Notes: generated by a model not told the origin, from the letters alone. A stretch of 64,000 nucleotides of DNA from an uncultured Paracoccaceae bacterium (GCA_943787785.1 CALSNT010000017.1:248001-312000), one strand, 5' to 3'; numbered from the stretch's first letter, positions 15,674 to 25,033 are shown. Made by a program: numbers and translations.

Positions 15674-16660
15674 TCATTGCATCGAGGGAATCACAAGGTC
15701 TGGCAGGCGGTGGCCATCATCGAAGGTCTTGATATTGATCAAAACTTTCTCGCCCATCTCGATCCGCCCTTCAACTGTAGCCGACCCCATATGCGGCAAC
15801 AGCACAACGTTTGGCAGCTCGCGAAGTCGTGGATTAACCTCGGCCCCATGTTCGAACACATCCAGGCCAGCCCCGGCAATCTCACCCGCGCGCAACATCC
15901 GGGTCAGGGCATTTTCGTCAATCACCTCGCCGCGAGAGGTATTCACGATCACCGCAGTCGGCTTCATCAGTTTCAACCGCCGCGCATTCATCAGATGGAA
16001 CGTCGAGGGCGTGTGCGGGCAGTTTATTGACATGACATCCACCCGACTGACCATCTGGTCCAGGCTTTCCCAATACGTCGCCTCAAGTTCGGCTTCGGTC
16101 TCGGGCCGCAATCGATGCCGATTGTGATAATGCACCTGCATTCCAAAGGCCGCCGCGCGCCGCGCCACAGCCTGACCGATCCGCCCCATCCCAAGGATAC
16201 CCAGCCGTCGCCCGGAAATTCGCCCGCCCATCATCGCCGTCGGCGACCATCCCTTCCAGGTGCCCGCTTGCATCAGTGCGAGGCCCTCAGGAATGCGCCG
16301 GGTCACAGCAAGGATCAGCGCCAATGTCATGTCAGCCGTGTCGTCGGTCAACACACCCGGCGTGTTGCTGACCAGGATCCCCCGCTGCCGCGCCGTAGCG
16401 ACATCAATATGATCGACCCCGGCCCCGTAATTAGCGATCAACTTCAGCCGATCGCCAGCCTGAGCGAGAAGCGCGCCATCAATATGATCGGACAGACAGG
16501 GCACCAAAACATCACAATTTCGCATCGCTGCTGCCAGCGCTTCACGCGACATCGGACCATCGTCAGGGCCCAGCGTCACGTCGAATAATTCGCTCATCCG
16601 GGTCTCGACCACTTCGGGCAAGCGTCGCGTTGCGACAACACTCAGCTTTTTTGCGCCCAT
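15674..16660 (-). CDS. D-isomer-specific 2-hydroxyacid dehydrogenase (glyoxylate reductase-like)
   Basis: 328 residues. The NAD(P)-binding signature is GRRLGILGMGRIGQAVARRA near residue 150. The catalytic triad positions are Arg in NTSRGEVIDE, Glu in LDVFEHGAEV and His in LLPHMGSAT near residue 290. It probably reduces glyoxylate or hydroxypyruvate to the 2-hydroxyacid, a step in C2 metabolism. VHYHNRHRLRP at the cofactor-binding strand, with basic residues, favours NADPH (inference). It is divergent from the SH3-domain gene. A second, unrelated-subgroup reductase lies at 50.9 kb. Confidence 0.9.
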   Translation of the reverse strand: MGAKKLSVVATRRLPEVVETRMSELFDVTLGPDDGPMSREALAAAMRNCDVLVPCLSDHIDGALLAQAGDRLKLIANYGAGVDHIDVATARQRGILVSNTPGVLTDDTADMTLALILAVTRRIPEGLALMQAGTWKGWSPTAMMGGRISGRRLGILGMGRIGQAVARRAAAFGMQVHYHNRHRLRPETEAELEATYWESLDQMVSRVDVMSINCPHTPSTFHLMNARRLKLMKPTAVIVNTSRGEVIDENALTRMLRAGEIAGAGLDVFEHGAEVNPRLRELPNVVLLPHMGSATVEGRIEMGEKVLINIKTFDDGHRLPDLVIPSMQ

Positions 16661-16784
16661 GATGGCCTCCGATTTCTGGCCTTAGCCCTGATCATGTGCA
16701 AACTGGCAAGGAACGGGGCAAGCCGCAAGGCGGATGACCCCACGACTCGGACAAATCCGGGCGGGCAGAGGCAAGGATGGGCGG

Positions 16785-17366
16785 ATGAACGTCAAGAGAA
16801 CCCTGATGCGGGCGGCTGGTACAGCGAGTCTGTGCCTTATGATTGGTCTGACCGGCGCATTTGCCGCCACGACGATCGAGGCCACTCCGAAACCTCGGCC
16901 GGCAACGCAAGCAACGGAAGCATCAGTCCCGGTGCCCGAGCGTGGCCCGGTTACCAACCTGCCACTACCGCGCTACGTGTCGACCAAATCGGCAGAAGTG
17001 AACGTTCGCCGAGGCCCTTCGCTGACTCACCGCATCGACTGGGTCTTCGAACGCCGCGGTATGCCGCTTGAGATCATCGGCGAATACGGCCATTGGCGCC
17101 GGGTTCGTGACCGGGACGGCGCCGGTGGCTGGGTGCATTATTCGCTGCTGTCTGGCATCCGCACTGTCATCATCGATCAGGACATGCTGGTCCTGCATCG
17201 CTCTGCCGATCCTGACAGTGAACCTATGGCTATCGCAGAATCCGGCGTCATCGCGCGCCTCGGAAAATGCAAGCCAGCCTGGTGCCGGATCACCGCCGAG
17301 GGCCACAAAGGTTGGGTCGAGAAGACCACCCTATGGGGTGTGCGCCCGGAAGAATTGCGTGACTAA
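16785..17366 (+). CDS. exported SH3-domain protein
   Basis: 193 residues from the ATG at 16785, chosen for the AAGGA about 10 bp upstream and the clean signal peptide that follows (LMRAAGTASLCLMIGLTGAFA). Two bacterial SH3-like modules follow. The first, EVNVRRGPSLTHRIDWVFER, begins near residue 78; the second, around VIARLGKCKPAWCRITAEG, ends in a GWVEKTTLWGV strand. Such proteins usually sit in the periplasm and bind cell-wall peptides; no catalytic domain is present. The two Cys residues in GKCKPAWCR may form a disulfide. Confidence 0.8.
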   Translation: MNVKRTLMRAAGTASLCLMIGLTGAFAATTIEATPKPRPATQATEASVPVPERGPVTNLPLPRYVSTKSAEVNVRRGPSLTHRIDWVFERRGMPLEIIGEYGHWRRVRDRDGAGGWVHYSLLSGIRTVIIDQDMLVLHRSADPDSEPMAIAESGVIARLGKCKPAWCRITAEGHKGWVEKTTLWGVRPEELRD

Positions 17367-17380
17367 CCCCGTCTTTTTGC

Positions 17381-17401
17381 CAAAGTATCCCCGCCGGGTG
17401 C
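17381..17401 (+). repeat. short CCCGCCGG intergenic motif, copy 1
   Basis: CAAAGTATCCCCGCCGGGTG lies 14 bp after the SH3 gene stop. Closely similar words occur at 22765-22787 and 51817-51839, always between genes. Read on the minus strand it is a GC-rich hairpin-like core followed by TACTTTG, resembling a weak terminator. Confidence 0.45.
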
Positions 17402-17471
17402 TTCGCAAGATCTCCGCAAACGCTAGGTCGCAGATTTGGCTCACGCCGCCGCAAGCGCCCATCAGCACCGT

Positions 17472-17487
17472 AAAGCCGCAGGCTTTT
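17472..17487. terminator. possible bidirectional terminator hairpin
   Basis: AAAGCC (17472-17477) and GGCTTT (17481-17486) enclose a 3-base loop, with T on one side and A on the other, between the convergent SH3 and M3-peptidase genes. Short stem; tentative. Confidence 0.4.
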
Positions 17488-17495
17488 CTACTGAG

Positions 17496-19514
17496 CTAGG
17501 CCGCCAGCCCGCGCCCCTTCAACAGCGCCTCAACGCCCGGCATCCGCCCCCGGAACCGGGTATAGAGCACATCGGGTTCAACCGACCCACCAGCCGACAG
17601 AATATTGTCTTCCAGACTGCGTGCCAGAGTTGGATCAAACGGCCCGCCGCCTTCCAAAAACGCCTGATACGCATCCGTATCCATCACTTCGGACCACATG
17701 TAGCTGTAGTAGCCGCTGGAATATCCGTCGCCCGCAAAGACATGCGCGAAATGCGGCGTCGCGTGTCGCATCCCAATGGCGCGCGGCATGCCCAGTGCCT
17801 CCAGAACCTCTGCCTGCTTCTGCATCGGATCAGCCGGGGCCGCTCCGTCGTGGAACGCCAGATCAACTAGCGCCGAGGCGACATACTCCACCGTTTGAAA
17901 CCCCATATCATAGGTTTGCGCAGCCAATAGGCGATCGAGCAACGCCGTTGGCATCGCCGCGCCGGTTTCGGCATGGGTCGCAAATTCCGCCAGCACTTCA
18001 GGGACTTCCAGCCAGTGCTCAAACAACTGGCTCGGCAACTCAACAAAATCCCGCGCGACCGAGGTTCCGCTGATCGACTCATATGTCACATCGCTCAGCA
18101 TCTGGTGCAGGGCGTGCCCAAATTCATGAAACAGTGTGCGCGCGTCGTCGTAGGACAGCAACGCGGGCTGCCCGTCTGAAGGTTTTGCGAAATTGCAGAC
18201 ATTGACGACGATGGGCCGAATCTCGCCGCCCAGCTTTTTCTGAGACCGCATCGCCGAACACCACGCGCCAGACCGCTTCGAGCCGCGTGCGAAGTAATCT
18301 CCGATGAAGACCGCAAGATGCCTGCCCTTGCGCGTCACTTCCCAGGCGCGCGCGTCAGCGTGGTAAAGCGGGACATCCAGCGCCCGAAACTCCAGCCCGA
18401 ACAACCGGCCCGATACCGCGAACACCGCCTCGATCATCCGATCCAGTTGCAAGTACGGCTTCAACTCTGCCTCATCCAAGTCGTGGAGCGCTTTGCGCCG
18501 TTTCTCGGAATAGTGACGCCAATCCCACGGCTCTAGCGGTGCCGCCTGACCATCAGCGACCAGCAGAGCTTCCAACGCCGCGCCGTCTTCCTCGGCACGC
18601 GCCTTGGCCGGGGTCCACACTTGCATCAACAAATCACGCACCGCATCCGGTGCTCTCGCCATTTCGGTTTCCAGTTTGAAATCAGCGAAACTGTCATAGC
18701 CCAACAACCCGGCCCGTTCCGCCCTAAGCGCCAGAATCTCTGTCGCAATCGCCCGGTTGTCGGTCTTGCCGCCATTTGCGCCCCGCGCGCCCCAAGCCTC
18801 GTAGGCCTGTTTGCGCAGCGCCCGGTTTGGCGAGAATTGCAGAAACGGCACGATAATAGACCGCGACAGCGTGACCACCGCGCCTCCCGCCCCTTTCTCC
18901 ACCGCCGCTGCCCGCGCAGCGTCCTGAACAAAGCCGGGCAAATCCGCCAGATCAGCCTCGCTCAACGGCATCGACCAATCACGTTCATCTGCCAGCAGGT
19001 TCTGCGTGAATTCAGTTCCGAGAACCGCAAGGCGCTCCTTGATCGCGCTCAACCGATCACGATCCGCCCCTTCCAGCGCCGCACCGGCCCGCACGAAGCC
19101 ACGCCGCGTCAGATATAGCACCCGCGCCTGCTCCTCTGTGAGGTCCAAGTCATCTCGCGTATCCCAAAGCGCCTCGATCCGCGAAAACAAAGCCGCGTTC
19201 ATTGTGATCTCGGACCCATAGGCAGCAAGTTTCGGCGAAAATTCCCGCATCAACGCCTCGCGCTCCGGGTTCGCATCCGCGCCGGCGAGGTTATAAAACA
19301 CGCCCAGAACCTGAGAGAGCTTCTCATCCGCCAACTCCAACGCCTCGATGGTATTCGCGAACGTCGCAGCCTCTGGATTATCTGCTATTTCAACAATCGC
19401 TGCCCGCGCTTCGCTAAGCGCAGAATCGACCGCCGGGGCGAAATCCCGGTCCTCGATCTCGGCAAATGGTGGTAGGGCAAATTCGGTAGTCCAGTCGGAC
19501 AGAAGCGGGTTCAT
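17496..19514 (-). CDS. dcp: M3-family oligopeptidase (dipeptidyl carboxypeptidase / oligopeptidase A type)
   Basis: 672 residues, the usual length of Dcp/PrlC enzymes. The zinc site is HEFGH at 463-467 with the third ligand Glu in FVELPSQ near 492, and the substrate-closing GYSSGYYSYMWSEV loop is near 598. It cleaves short peptides in the cytoplasm; no signal peptide. FHDGAAPAD and the HATPHFAHVF segment are also conserved in the family. Dcp and OpdA cannot be separated from the sequence alone, so the symbol is provisional. Single gene, minus strand, 54 bp after the ABC permease start region's operon end. Confidence 0.92.
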   Translation of the reverse strand: MNPLLSDWTTEFALPPFAEIEDRDFAPAVDSALSEARAAIVEIADNPEAATFANTIEALELADEKLSQVLGVFYNLAGADANPEREALMREFSPKLAAYGSEITMNAALFSRIEALWDTRDDLDLTEEQARVLYLTRRGFVRAGAALEGADRDRLSAIKERLAVLGTEFTQNLLADERDWSMPLSEADLADLPGFVQDAARAAAVEKGAGGAVVTLSRSIIVPFLQFSPNRALRKQAYEAWGARGANGGKTDNRAIATEILALRAERAGLLGYDSFADFKLETEMARAPDAVRDLLMQVWTPAKARAEEDGAALEALLVADGQAAPLEPWDWRHYSEKRRKALHDLDEAELKPYLQLDRMIEAVFAVSGRLFGLEFRALDVPLYHADARAWEVTRKGRHLAVFIGDYFARGSKRSGAWCSAMRSQKKLGGEIRPIVVNVCNFAKPSDGQPALLSYDDARTLFHEFGHALHQMLSDVTYESISGTSVARDFVELPSQLFEHWLEVPEVLAEFATHAETGAAMPTALLDRLLAAQTYDMGFQTVEYVASALVDLAFHDGAAPADPMQKQAEVLEALGMPRAIGMRHATPHFAHVFAGDGYSSGYYSYMWSEVMDTDAYQAFLEGGGPFDPTLARSLEDNILSAGGSVEPDVLYTRFRGRMPGVEALLKGRGLAA

Positions 19515-19568
19515 GCGGCGTCTCCTTTGCCCTCTAGCTAGGGCCGCACCCGCCCGTCGTCCAGCGAC

Positions 19569-20360
19569 CTAGCCATGACGTGAGCGCATCCGCGCCTCCA
19601 ACCGCCTAAGCAGAAGCGACAGCGTCACCGTCATGATCAGATAAATCAGTGCGACGACGTTGTAGGTTTCAAAATACAGGAAATTCCCTGCCGCCGTCAG
19701 TTTGCCCAACTGGGTAATGTCGAGAACACCCAGCACCGACACCAGAGAGCTGTCCTTGATCATCGCCACGAAATCATTGCCAAGCGGCGGCAGGATGGTC
19801 CGGATCGCCTGCGGGAAGACGATGTGGCGGAACCGCTGCCAACCAGTCAGCCCCAGCGCCTGCGCCGCCTCGATCTGCCCGTGATCCACCGATTGCAACC
19901 CAGCGCGGAACACTTCGGCAATGAAGGCAGAGTACCCAATGGTCAGCGCCAATACGGCCCGCCAAAGCAGCGGGAAATCGCGATTGCGGATCGGATCCAG
20001 GCCCAAGGCGCCGGTAACCCAGTTCCACCCGGCAACCAGTGCCGGGGCCAGAACAAAGGCTACGTAAAGCAGCAAAACAAGGATCGGAATGCCGCGTACG
20101 ATTTCGATATAGAACCGCGCGATCTGGCGCAGGATCAGGTGGCGCGATAGCGACGCACTGGCCAGCCCCAGCCCGATTGCCGAGGCCGAAAAGAACGCAA
20201 CCAGCGTGACGAAAACGGTGATCCAGATGCCGCGCGACAGGGTTCCAAGGACTTGCCGGTAGAGATCATCTGCAACGACGCTCCACAACATCCACGCGGC
20301 CAGCCCAGCGGCAATCAGCAACCACCATGGGAAATCCTTGTCCTGCTCATCCGGCTTCAT
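19569..20360 (-). CDS. polar amino-acid ABC transporter permease (HisM/GlnP type)
   Basis: 263 residues. After a first hydrophobic segment comes a His/Glu/Gln permease domain with FYIEIVRGIPILVLLLYVAF, AYSAFIAEVFRAGLQSVD and the cytoplasmic EAA loop EAAQALGLTGWQRFRHIVFP, which contacts the ATPase. It pairs with the binding protein gene 30 bp upstream. No second permease and no ATP-binding subunit are present next to it, so the ATPase must be encoded elsewhere, and the permease probably works as a homodimer or with a distant partner. Confidence 0.9.
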   Translation of the reverse strand: MKPDEQDKDFPWWLLIAAGLAAWMLWSVVADDLYRQVLGTLSRGIWITVFVTLVAFFSASAIGLGLASASLSRHLILRQIARFYIEIVRGIPILVLLLYVAFVLAPALVAGWNWVTGALGLDPIRNRDFPLLWRAVLALTIGYSAFIAEVFRAGLQSVDHGQIEAAQALGLTGWQRFRHIVFPQAIRTILPPLGNDFVAMIKDSSLVSVLGVLDITQLGKLTAAGNFLYFETYNVVALIYLIMTVTLSLLLRRLEARMRSRHG

Positions 20361-20390
20361 GGGCGACCCATTTGGGTCCCGCGCACGTCG

Positions 20391-21185
20391 TCAGCCACCC
20401 AGTTTATAGTCCAGGAACCACTTGGTGTTCAGCGCATCAATGGTGCCATCGGCTTCCATATCCGCAATCGCAGCGTTGATCGCCTCGACCAGTTCCGAGC
20501 CCTTCGGGAAAATGAACCCGAAATCCTCGGTCCCCAGTTTCTCGCCAACGATTTTCAGCCCGCCGTCCGAGGCATCGACATAGCCTTTGCCCGCCGTCCC
20601 ATCGGTCAGAACAAGATCAACATCACCTGTGCGCAACGCCTGAACGCCCGCGCCGAAGGTCTCAAACAGCTTGATGCGTGGGTTTTCCTCGTTCCCGTCC
20701 AGCACGTCGTAAACACCGACATAGAAAGGCGTCGTCCCCGGTTGCGCGGCCATCAGCAGGTCGTCATCGGCGGCGAAACCGGCGGCGTCCGAGAACCGTT
20801 CTTCATCCGCCCGCACCAGCATGACCATTTCCGACGTCATGTATTTGTCCGAAAAATCAACCATTTCCGCGCGGTCTTCGCGGATCGTGATCCCGGTCAT
20901 GCCCAGATCATACTCGCCGCCCGACACGGCGGGGATCATCGCGTCCCAACTGGTATTTTGATAGACGACGGTGATGTTGATCCGCTTGGCGATTTCAGCC
21001 ATCGCGTCATATTCCCAACCGATTGCATCTCCACTCGCCGGGTCCACGAATTGCAGCGGCGGATAGGCGTTTTCGGTAACGACGACGATCTCCTGCCCGT
21101 CAAGATCGGGTAGATGGCCTGCGGCAAGCGCAGGAAGAGGTGCAGATGCAATGGCAAAGGCGGCAGCAATTTGAGTGAGGCGCAT
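20391..21185 (-). CDS. amino-acid ABC transporter substrate-binding protein
   Basis: 264 residues from the ATG at 21183-21185, preceded by GGAGA; an in-frame start 75 bp earlier would spoil the signal peptide. Signal peptide [21 protein letters not shown]. Then comes the type II binding fold of SBP_bac_3 proteins: [43 protein letters not shown] and [15 protein letters not shown]. The ligand is probably a polar or acidic amino acid (family knowledge). It is the first gene of a two-gene operon with the permease. Confidence 0.92.
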   Translation of the reverse strand: MRLTQIAAAFAIASAPLPALAAGHLPDLDGQEIVVVTENAYPPLQFVDPASGDAIGWEYDAMAEIAKRINITVVYQNTSWDAMIPAVSGGEYDLGMTGITIREDRAEMVDFSDKYMTSEMVMLVRADEERFSDAAGFAADDDLLMAAQPGTTPFYVGVYDVLDGNEENPRIKLFETFGAGVQALRTGDVDLVLTDGTAGKGYVDASDGGLKIVGEKLGTEDFGFIFPKGSELVEAINAAIADMEADGTIDALNTKWFLDYKLGG

Positions 21186-21225
21186 GGCAGCAGTCTCCGA
21201 TTGGATGGAATGATCTGGTGCCAGC

Positions 21226-22281
21226 CTAAGACGCTGCGCCGCCCGCTGGCAAGCCGCCACAAACCGGGCAGTCAGCGCGGCGTTTCAGCGTGATGGTCCG
21301 GTTCTCGCCCCACAGAGCGTCGTGGATCAGCATCCGGCCTCGAAGCCCTTGCCCCGCACCGGTGATCTCCTTGATCGCCTCGACAGCCATGATCGACCCT
21401 ATGACCCCCGGCAGAGGCCCGACAACGCCACCTTCGGCGCAACTGAGCGCGGTTCCCGGAGCAGCAGGGTCAGGGAAAACACAGGCATAGCAGGGGGTGC
21501 CGTCTGCAGGAGCAAAGGTGCTAACCTGCCCCTCCCACTGGCTGATCGCGCCGGAAATCAGCGGGATGCCGCGTGCCACCGCCGTTTCATTAACCAGATA
21601 GCGCGTCGCCGAATCGTCGGTTCCGTCCACAACAAGATCATAATCCACGAAAAGATCGTTCGCGATGTCCGCCTCAAGCCGTCGGTGATAGGGCCGCACA
21701 ACGACGCCGGGGCTTAGCGATTTCATCACCGCTTCGGCGGAAAAAACCTTGGGCATCCCGATCCGCGCATCCGTGTGGATCACCTGACGCTGCAGGTTTG
21801 ACAGGTCCACGACATCGTCGTCGATCACCCCGATGGTCCCAACTCCGCCGGCGGCCAGATACATCAGCACAGGAGAGCCGAGCCCCCCCGCACCGACCAC
21901 AAGCACGCGCGCTTTGGCAAGCTTCTGCTGACCCGCCCCGCCAATTTCGCGCAAGACGATATGGCGCGCATGGCGCTCTGGGTCGAAGGGCGCGGGCCCC
22001 TCCTCATCGCCGGTGAGGTTCTCAGGCCGCACTCGCCGTCGCAACAACGCCAACCCGCGCGTGTAACCCCAGATCGCTGCACCGATGCCGCCAACCACCA
22101 GCCATTCGCCCGCTGACCCACCCGTGGCCGCCGCCAGTGGATGCCCTGCGGGCAGCGCCAGATTCACCGCCAAAACAGCCAGATACAGGAAACCAAGCAT
22201 CGCGAGCCGTGCCCGCATCGGCGCGCCCATCAGATGCCCGATGCCCCAGAGGCCCGCGCCCAGCGCCAACACAAGTGCCAT
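21226..22281 (-). CDS. moeB: MoeB/ThiF-family adenylyltransferase with N-terminal membrane segment
   Basis: 351 residues. Residues 1-75 contain about three hydrophobic segments absent from E. coli MoeB. From about residue 100 the E1-like fold is complete: [20 protein letters not shown] (ATP loop), [13 protein letters not shown] with the Arg finger, and two CxxC zinc pairs (CYAC near 267 and CPVC near 343). It adenylates the C-terminal glycine of a small sulfur carrier (MoaD or ThiS-type) for molybdopterin or related sulfur transfer. Its start shares one base with the dut stop (TGATG), so it is translationally coupled to dut and coaBC. Confidence 0.88.
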   Translation of the reverse strand: MALVLALGAGLWGIGHLMGAPMRARLAMLGFLYLAVLAVNLALPAGHPLAAATGGSAGEWLVVGGIGAAIWGYTRGLALLRRRVRPENLTGDEEGPAPFDPERHARHIVLREIGGAGQQKLAKARVLVVGAGGLGSPVLMYLAAGGVGTIGVIDDDVVDLSNLQRQVIHTDARIGMPKVFSAEAVMKSLSPGVVVRPYHRRLEADIANDLFVDYDLVVDGTDDSATRYLVNETAVARGIPLISGAISQWEGQVSTFAPADGTPCYACVFPDPAAPGTALSCAEGGVVGPLPGVIGSIMAVEAIKEITGAGQGLRGRMLIHDALWGENRTITLKRRADCPVCGGLPAGGAAS

Positions 22282-22745
22282 CAGCCGACCCCGGTCGAGC
22301 CGAAGCCGCCCGCGCCCCGCGCCGTCTGATCCAATGCTGCGACCTCAGCGAACGCGGCCCTCTCAACAGGGGCTACAACCATCTGCGCAATCCGCGCTCC
22401 GTGTTCGACGACGATCGCATCCTCGCCTAGATTTATCAGGATCACCCCAACCGGCCCGCGATAGTCGCTATCAATGGTCCCCGGCGCATTTGCCACCGTC
22501 ACTCCCTGCTTCAACGCCAACCCGGAGCGGGGCCGTATCTGCACCTCAAAACCGGTCGGAATGGCCATCCGCAGCCCGGTCGGGACCAAGGCGCGCGAAC
22601 CAGGCCCTAAGACCAGCCCCGCATCCCGATCCGCCTCGGCCAGATTGGCCCGTAAATCCGCCCCGGCCGCTCCCGCAGTCGCATAGTCCGGCAATGCCAC
22701 GCCCTCGTCCGAGCCAGCCTCGCGCATGACCTCAATTCGGGTCAC
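22281..22745 (-). CDS. dut: deoxyuridine 5'-triphosphate nucleotidohydrolase (dUTPase)
   Basis: 154 residues, normal trimeric dUTPase length. Conserved motifs in order are [18 protein letters not shown] (phosphate binding), [16 protein letters not shown] with the catalytic Asp, [10 protein letters not shown], and the C-terminal arm [10 protein letters not shown]. It hydrolyses dUTP to dUMP and pyrophosphate, keeping uracil out of DNA and feeding dTMP synthesis. It lies 49 bp after coaBC, an arrangement common in Proteobacteria, and is coupled to moeB. Confidence 0.96.
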   Translation of the reverse strand: MTRIEVMREAGSDEGVALPDYATAGAAGADLRANLAEADRDAGLVLGPGSRALVPTGLRMAIPTGFEVQIRPRSGLALKQGVTVANAPGTIDSDYRGPVGVILINLGEDAIVVEHGARIAQMVVAPVERAAFAEVAALDQTARGAGGFGSTGVG

Positions 22746-22764
22746 GACCGCTCCATTTTCTTTT

Positions 22765-22787
22765 CAAAAATACTCCCGCCGGAGGCA
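22765..22787 (-). repeat. short CCCGCCGG intergenic motif, copy 2
   Basis: CAAAAATACTCCCGCCGGAG (start of the motif) lies in the coaBC-dut gap. On the minus strand CTCC/GGAG arms are followed by TATTTTTG, a terminator-like arrangement. Similar to 17381-17401 and 51817-51839 (about 18 of 23 positions shared with the latter). Confidence 0.5.
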
Positions 22788-22794
22788 TCTTTCT

Positions 22795-23991
22795 TCATCC
22801 CAACGCCTCGGCAATTCGTGCCGCCAACTGTCGCGCGACCATATCCTTGCCCATGCGCGGCCATTCCTCGGCACCTGCATCGGAAATCAAGGTCACTGCG
22901 TTCTCAGCCCCGCCCATGATCCCGGTCTCGGGCGAAACATCATTGGCCACAATCCAGTCGCAGCCTTTTCGTTTGCGCTTTGCGGTGGCGTTGGCCAGCA
23001 CATCATCCGTCTCGGCTGCGAAACCCACCACCAGCTTCGGGCGCTTCCTCCCCATCTGCGCGACCGTCGCCAGAATGTCCGGATTCTCAGCCAGCTTAAG
23101 CGCCGGAATCTTCCCGCTGCCATCCTTCTTGATCTTCGAAGTCATCTTGCCGGTCACCTGCCAGTCGGCCACCGCCGCCGCGAACACCGCCGCGTCTGCC
23201 GGCAAAGCCGCCTCGACCGCTTCCAGCATCTCGACCGCCGTCTGAACACGTATCACCTGCACGCCGCCGGGCGGCGGTACATTGGCGGGGCCTGTCACGA
23301 AGGTCACAACCGCGCCCAGCGCCGCCAGCGCGGCGGCAATCGCGGTGCCCTGCGCGCCAGAAGACCGATTGGCGATATAGCGCACCGGGTCGATCGGTTC
23401 ATGCGTCGGGCCAGAGGTGACGATCACATGCCGCCCCTTCAGCGGCCCGTCCGCCAGCGCGGCCCCAACCGCCGCAACAATCTCAGGCACCTCGCTCATC
23501 CGGCCCGGGCCGTGTTCGCCGCAAGCCATATCGCCCTTTTCGGGGCCGACAAACCGGACACCGTCGCCCTTGAGCGTCGCCAGATTGCGCTGCGTCGCCG
23601 GATGCTCCCACATCCGTACATTCATTGCCGGGGCGACCAGAACCGGCGTGTCCGTTGCCAGCAACAGCGTCGAGGCCAGATCATTCGCCAGACCGCCAGC
23701 CATTTTCGCCATCAGATCGGCAGTGCCGGGGGCGACGACAATCAAGTCGGCAGAACGGGACAGCTCGATATGCCCCATCTCGGCCTCATCGGTCAGGTCA
23801 AAAAGGTCGCGGTAGACCTTGTTGGCCGCCAGCGCCGAAACCGACAACGGCGTCACAAATTCCTCAGCCGCGCGGGTCAGGACCGGCGTGACCGAGGCCC
23901 CTTGCTCGCGTAGCGCACGGATCAGCAGTTGCGATTTGAACGCCGCGATGCCGCCGCCAATAATCAGCAGAATTCGTTTGCCTGCCAGCAT
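22795..23991 (-). CDS. coaBC: bifunctional phosphopantothenoylcysteine decarboxylase/phosphopantothenate-cysteine ligase
   Basis: 398 residues from the ATG at 23989-23991 (AAGGTCGGAAC upstream). The N-terminal CoaC flavoprotein half starts KRILLIIGGGIAAFKSQLL, with the His in MGHIELSRSADLIVVAP and the substrate lid around MNVRMWEHPAT. The C-terminal CoaB half starts near 185 with GRHVIVTSGPTHEPIDPVRYI and contains AAVADWQ and a late KRKGCDWIVANDVS. Together they convert 4'-phosphopantothenate plus cysteine (CTP-dependent) to 4'-phosphopantetheine for coenzyme A. Confidence 0.95.
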   Translation of the reverse strand: MLAGKRILLIIGGGIAAFKSQLLIRALREQGASVTPVLTRAAEEFVTPLSVSALAANKVYRDLFDLTDEAEMGHIELSRSADLIVVAPGTADLMAKMAGGLANDLASTLLLATDTPVLVAPAMNVRMWEHPATQRNLATLKGDGVRFVGPEKGDMACGEHGPGRMSEVPEIVAAVGAALADGPLKGRHVIVTSGPTHEPIDPVRYIANRSSGAQGTAIAAALAALGAVVTFVTGPANVPPPGGVQVIRVQTAVEMLEAVEAALPADAAVFAAAVADWQVTGKMTSKIKKDGSGKIPALKLAENPDILATVAQMGRKRPKLVVGFAAETDDVLANATAKRKRKGCDWIVANDVSPETGIMGGAENAVTLISDAGAEEWPRMGKDMVARQLAARIAEALG

Positions 23992-24061
23992 GTTCCGACC
24001 TTTCAAGCCCGCCAGACACAAAGTCTATGCAGCCTGCAAGGGTGGCACAAGGGCGGCGCGT

Positions 24062-24940
24062 TCAGTCCAGAAGCGCAGCCACCTCGCCCGAGCGCGCCTC
24101 CAGCGCCGCGCGCATCTTGCCGAACGCCGCGGCCTCCAATTGGCGAATACGTTCCTTGGACAACCCCAGCTCCTTGCCCAGACTATCAAGCGTGCGGGGC
24201 TGGTCGGCAAGTTTTCGTTCGCGCACGATCAGCCGCTCCCGGGCACTCAGCGCAGACATTGCATCCAGCAACCAGCCGCGCAGGGTCGCCGTATCGCTGC
24301 GCGCAGCGACGGTCACTTCGGCAATCGGTTCATCGTCGGCGAGTGCCTCGACCCAAGAGCGACCCTCCTCCTCACCGCCCTGCTTGGCATCCAGCGAATA
24401 GTCGCCCGAGGCCAACCGCCCAGACATCATCTCGACATCTGCCAGCGACACGCCGATTTCGGTCGCAATTGTCTGCTGCATCTGATGCTTGTCCAGCGCC
24501 TCACCGCGTGACGCCGCCTCGCGTTCCAACCGTGCCTGCACACGGCGCAGATTGAAAAACAGCGATTTCTGCGACGAGGTGCTTCCGGTGCGGACCATCG
24601 ACCAGTTACGCATCACGTGCTCTTGCACCGAAGCTCGGACCCACCACATCGCGTAGGTCGAAAAGCGAACTCCCCTATCCGGGTCGAATTTGTCCGCCGC
24701 CTTCATCAGCCCCAGCGACGCCTCCTGCACCAGGTCGTTCATCGGCGCCCCATAGCGGCGAAACTTCGACGCCATCGAGATTGCCAGCCGCATGTAGGCG
24801 GTGATCAGTCGGTGCAATGCGGCCTCGTCCCGCTGGTCCCGCCAGGCGAGCGCCAGTTCCCGCTCATCCTCAGCGCTCAGCATTTCTGCCTGCATGGCCC
24901 GGCGGTTGAATTTCTGGTCTGCGGCTTGATTTGCGGACAT
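24062..24940 (-). CDS. rpoH: RpoH-family (sigma-32 type) sigma factor, probably RpoHII
   Basis: 292 residues from the ATG at 24938-24940, which has a very strong ribosome-binding site (GGAGGGGGG). Sigma region 2 is LITAYMRLAISMASKFRRYG and FDPDRGVRFSTYAMWWVRAS. The RpoH-box-like SQKSLFFNLRRVQARLE is near 130. The region 4 helix-turn-helix is TLDSLGKELGLSKERIRQLE near 255. In Rhodobacter the second RpoH (RpoHII) serves singlet-oxygen and oxidative stress and is encoded close to coaBC; the neighbourhood fits that, so RpoHII is my preferred call. It is divergent from cobU. Confidence 0.9.
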   Translation of the reverse strand: MSANQAADQKFNRRAMQAEMLSAEDERELALAWRDQRDEAALHRLITAYMRLAISMASKFRRYGAPMNDLVQEASLGLMKAADKFDPDRGVRFSTYAMWWVRASVQEHVMRNWSMVRTGSTSSQKSLFFNLRRVQARLEREAASRGEALDKHQMQQTIATEIGVSLADVEMMSGRLASGDYSLDAKQGGEEEGRSWVEALADDEPIAEVTVAARSDTATLRGWLLDAMSALSARERLIVRERKLADQPRTLDSLGKELGLSKERIRQLEAAAFGKMRAALEARSGEVAALLD

Positions 24941-25033
24941 GTTCCCCCCTCCAAGGGCGGCACGATTAACTTGCGTGCACAGGAGTGTTACGGAAGAACA
25001 CACGCATTCCGACCAAAGAAAGTTCAAAAAAAC

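Noticed and set aside
17485-17520. Minus-strand GGCGGCCTAGCTCAGT resembles the first part of a tRNA (acceptor and D-arm).
   Set aside because: It is the last codons and stop of the M3 peptidase followed by unrelated sequence; no anticodon arm, T arm or acceptor partner follows.
24941-25033. RpoE- or EcfG-type promoter in front of rpoH.
   Set aside because: I looked for TGATC-N18-TAnnT and GGAAC-N16/17-CGTT; only partial matches with wrong spacing were found.
24941-25033. Cobalamin riboswitch before cobU.
   Set aside because: The gap is only 93 bp and shared with rpoH; no B12-box-like sequence was recognised.
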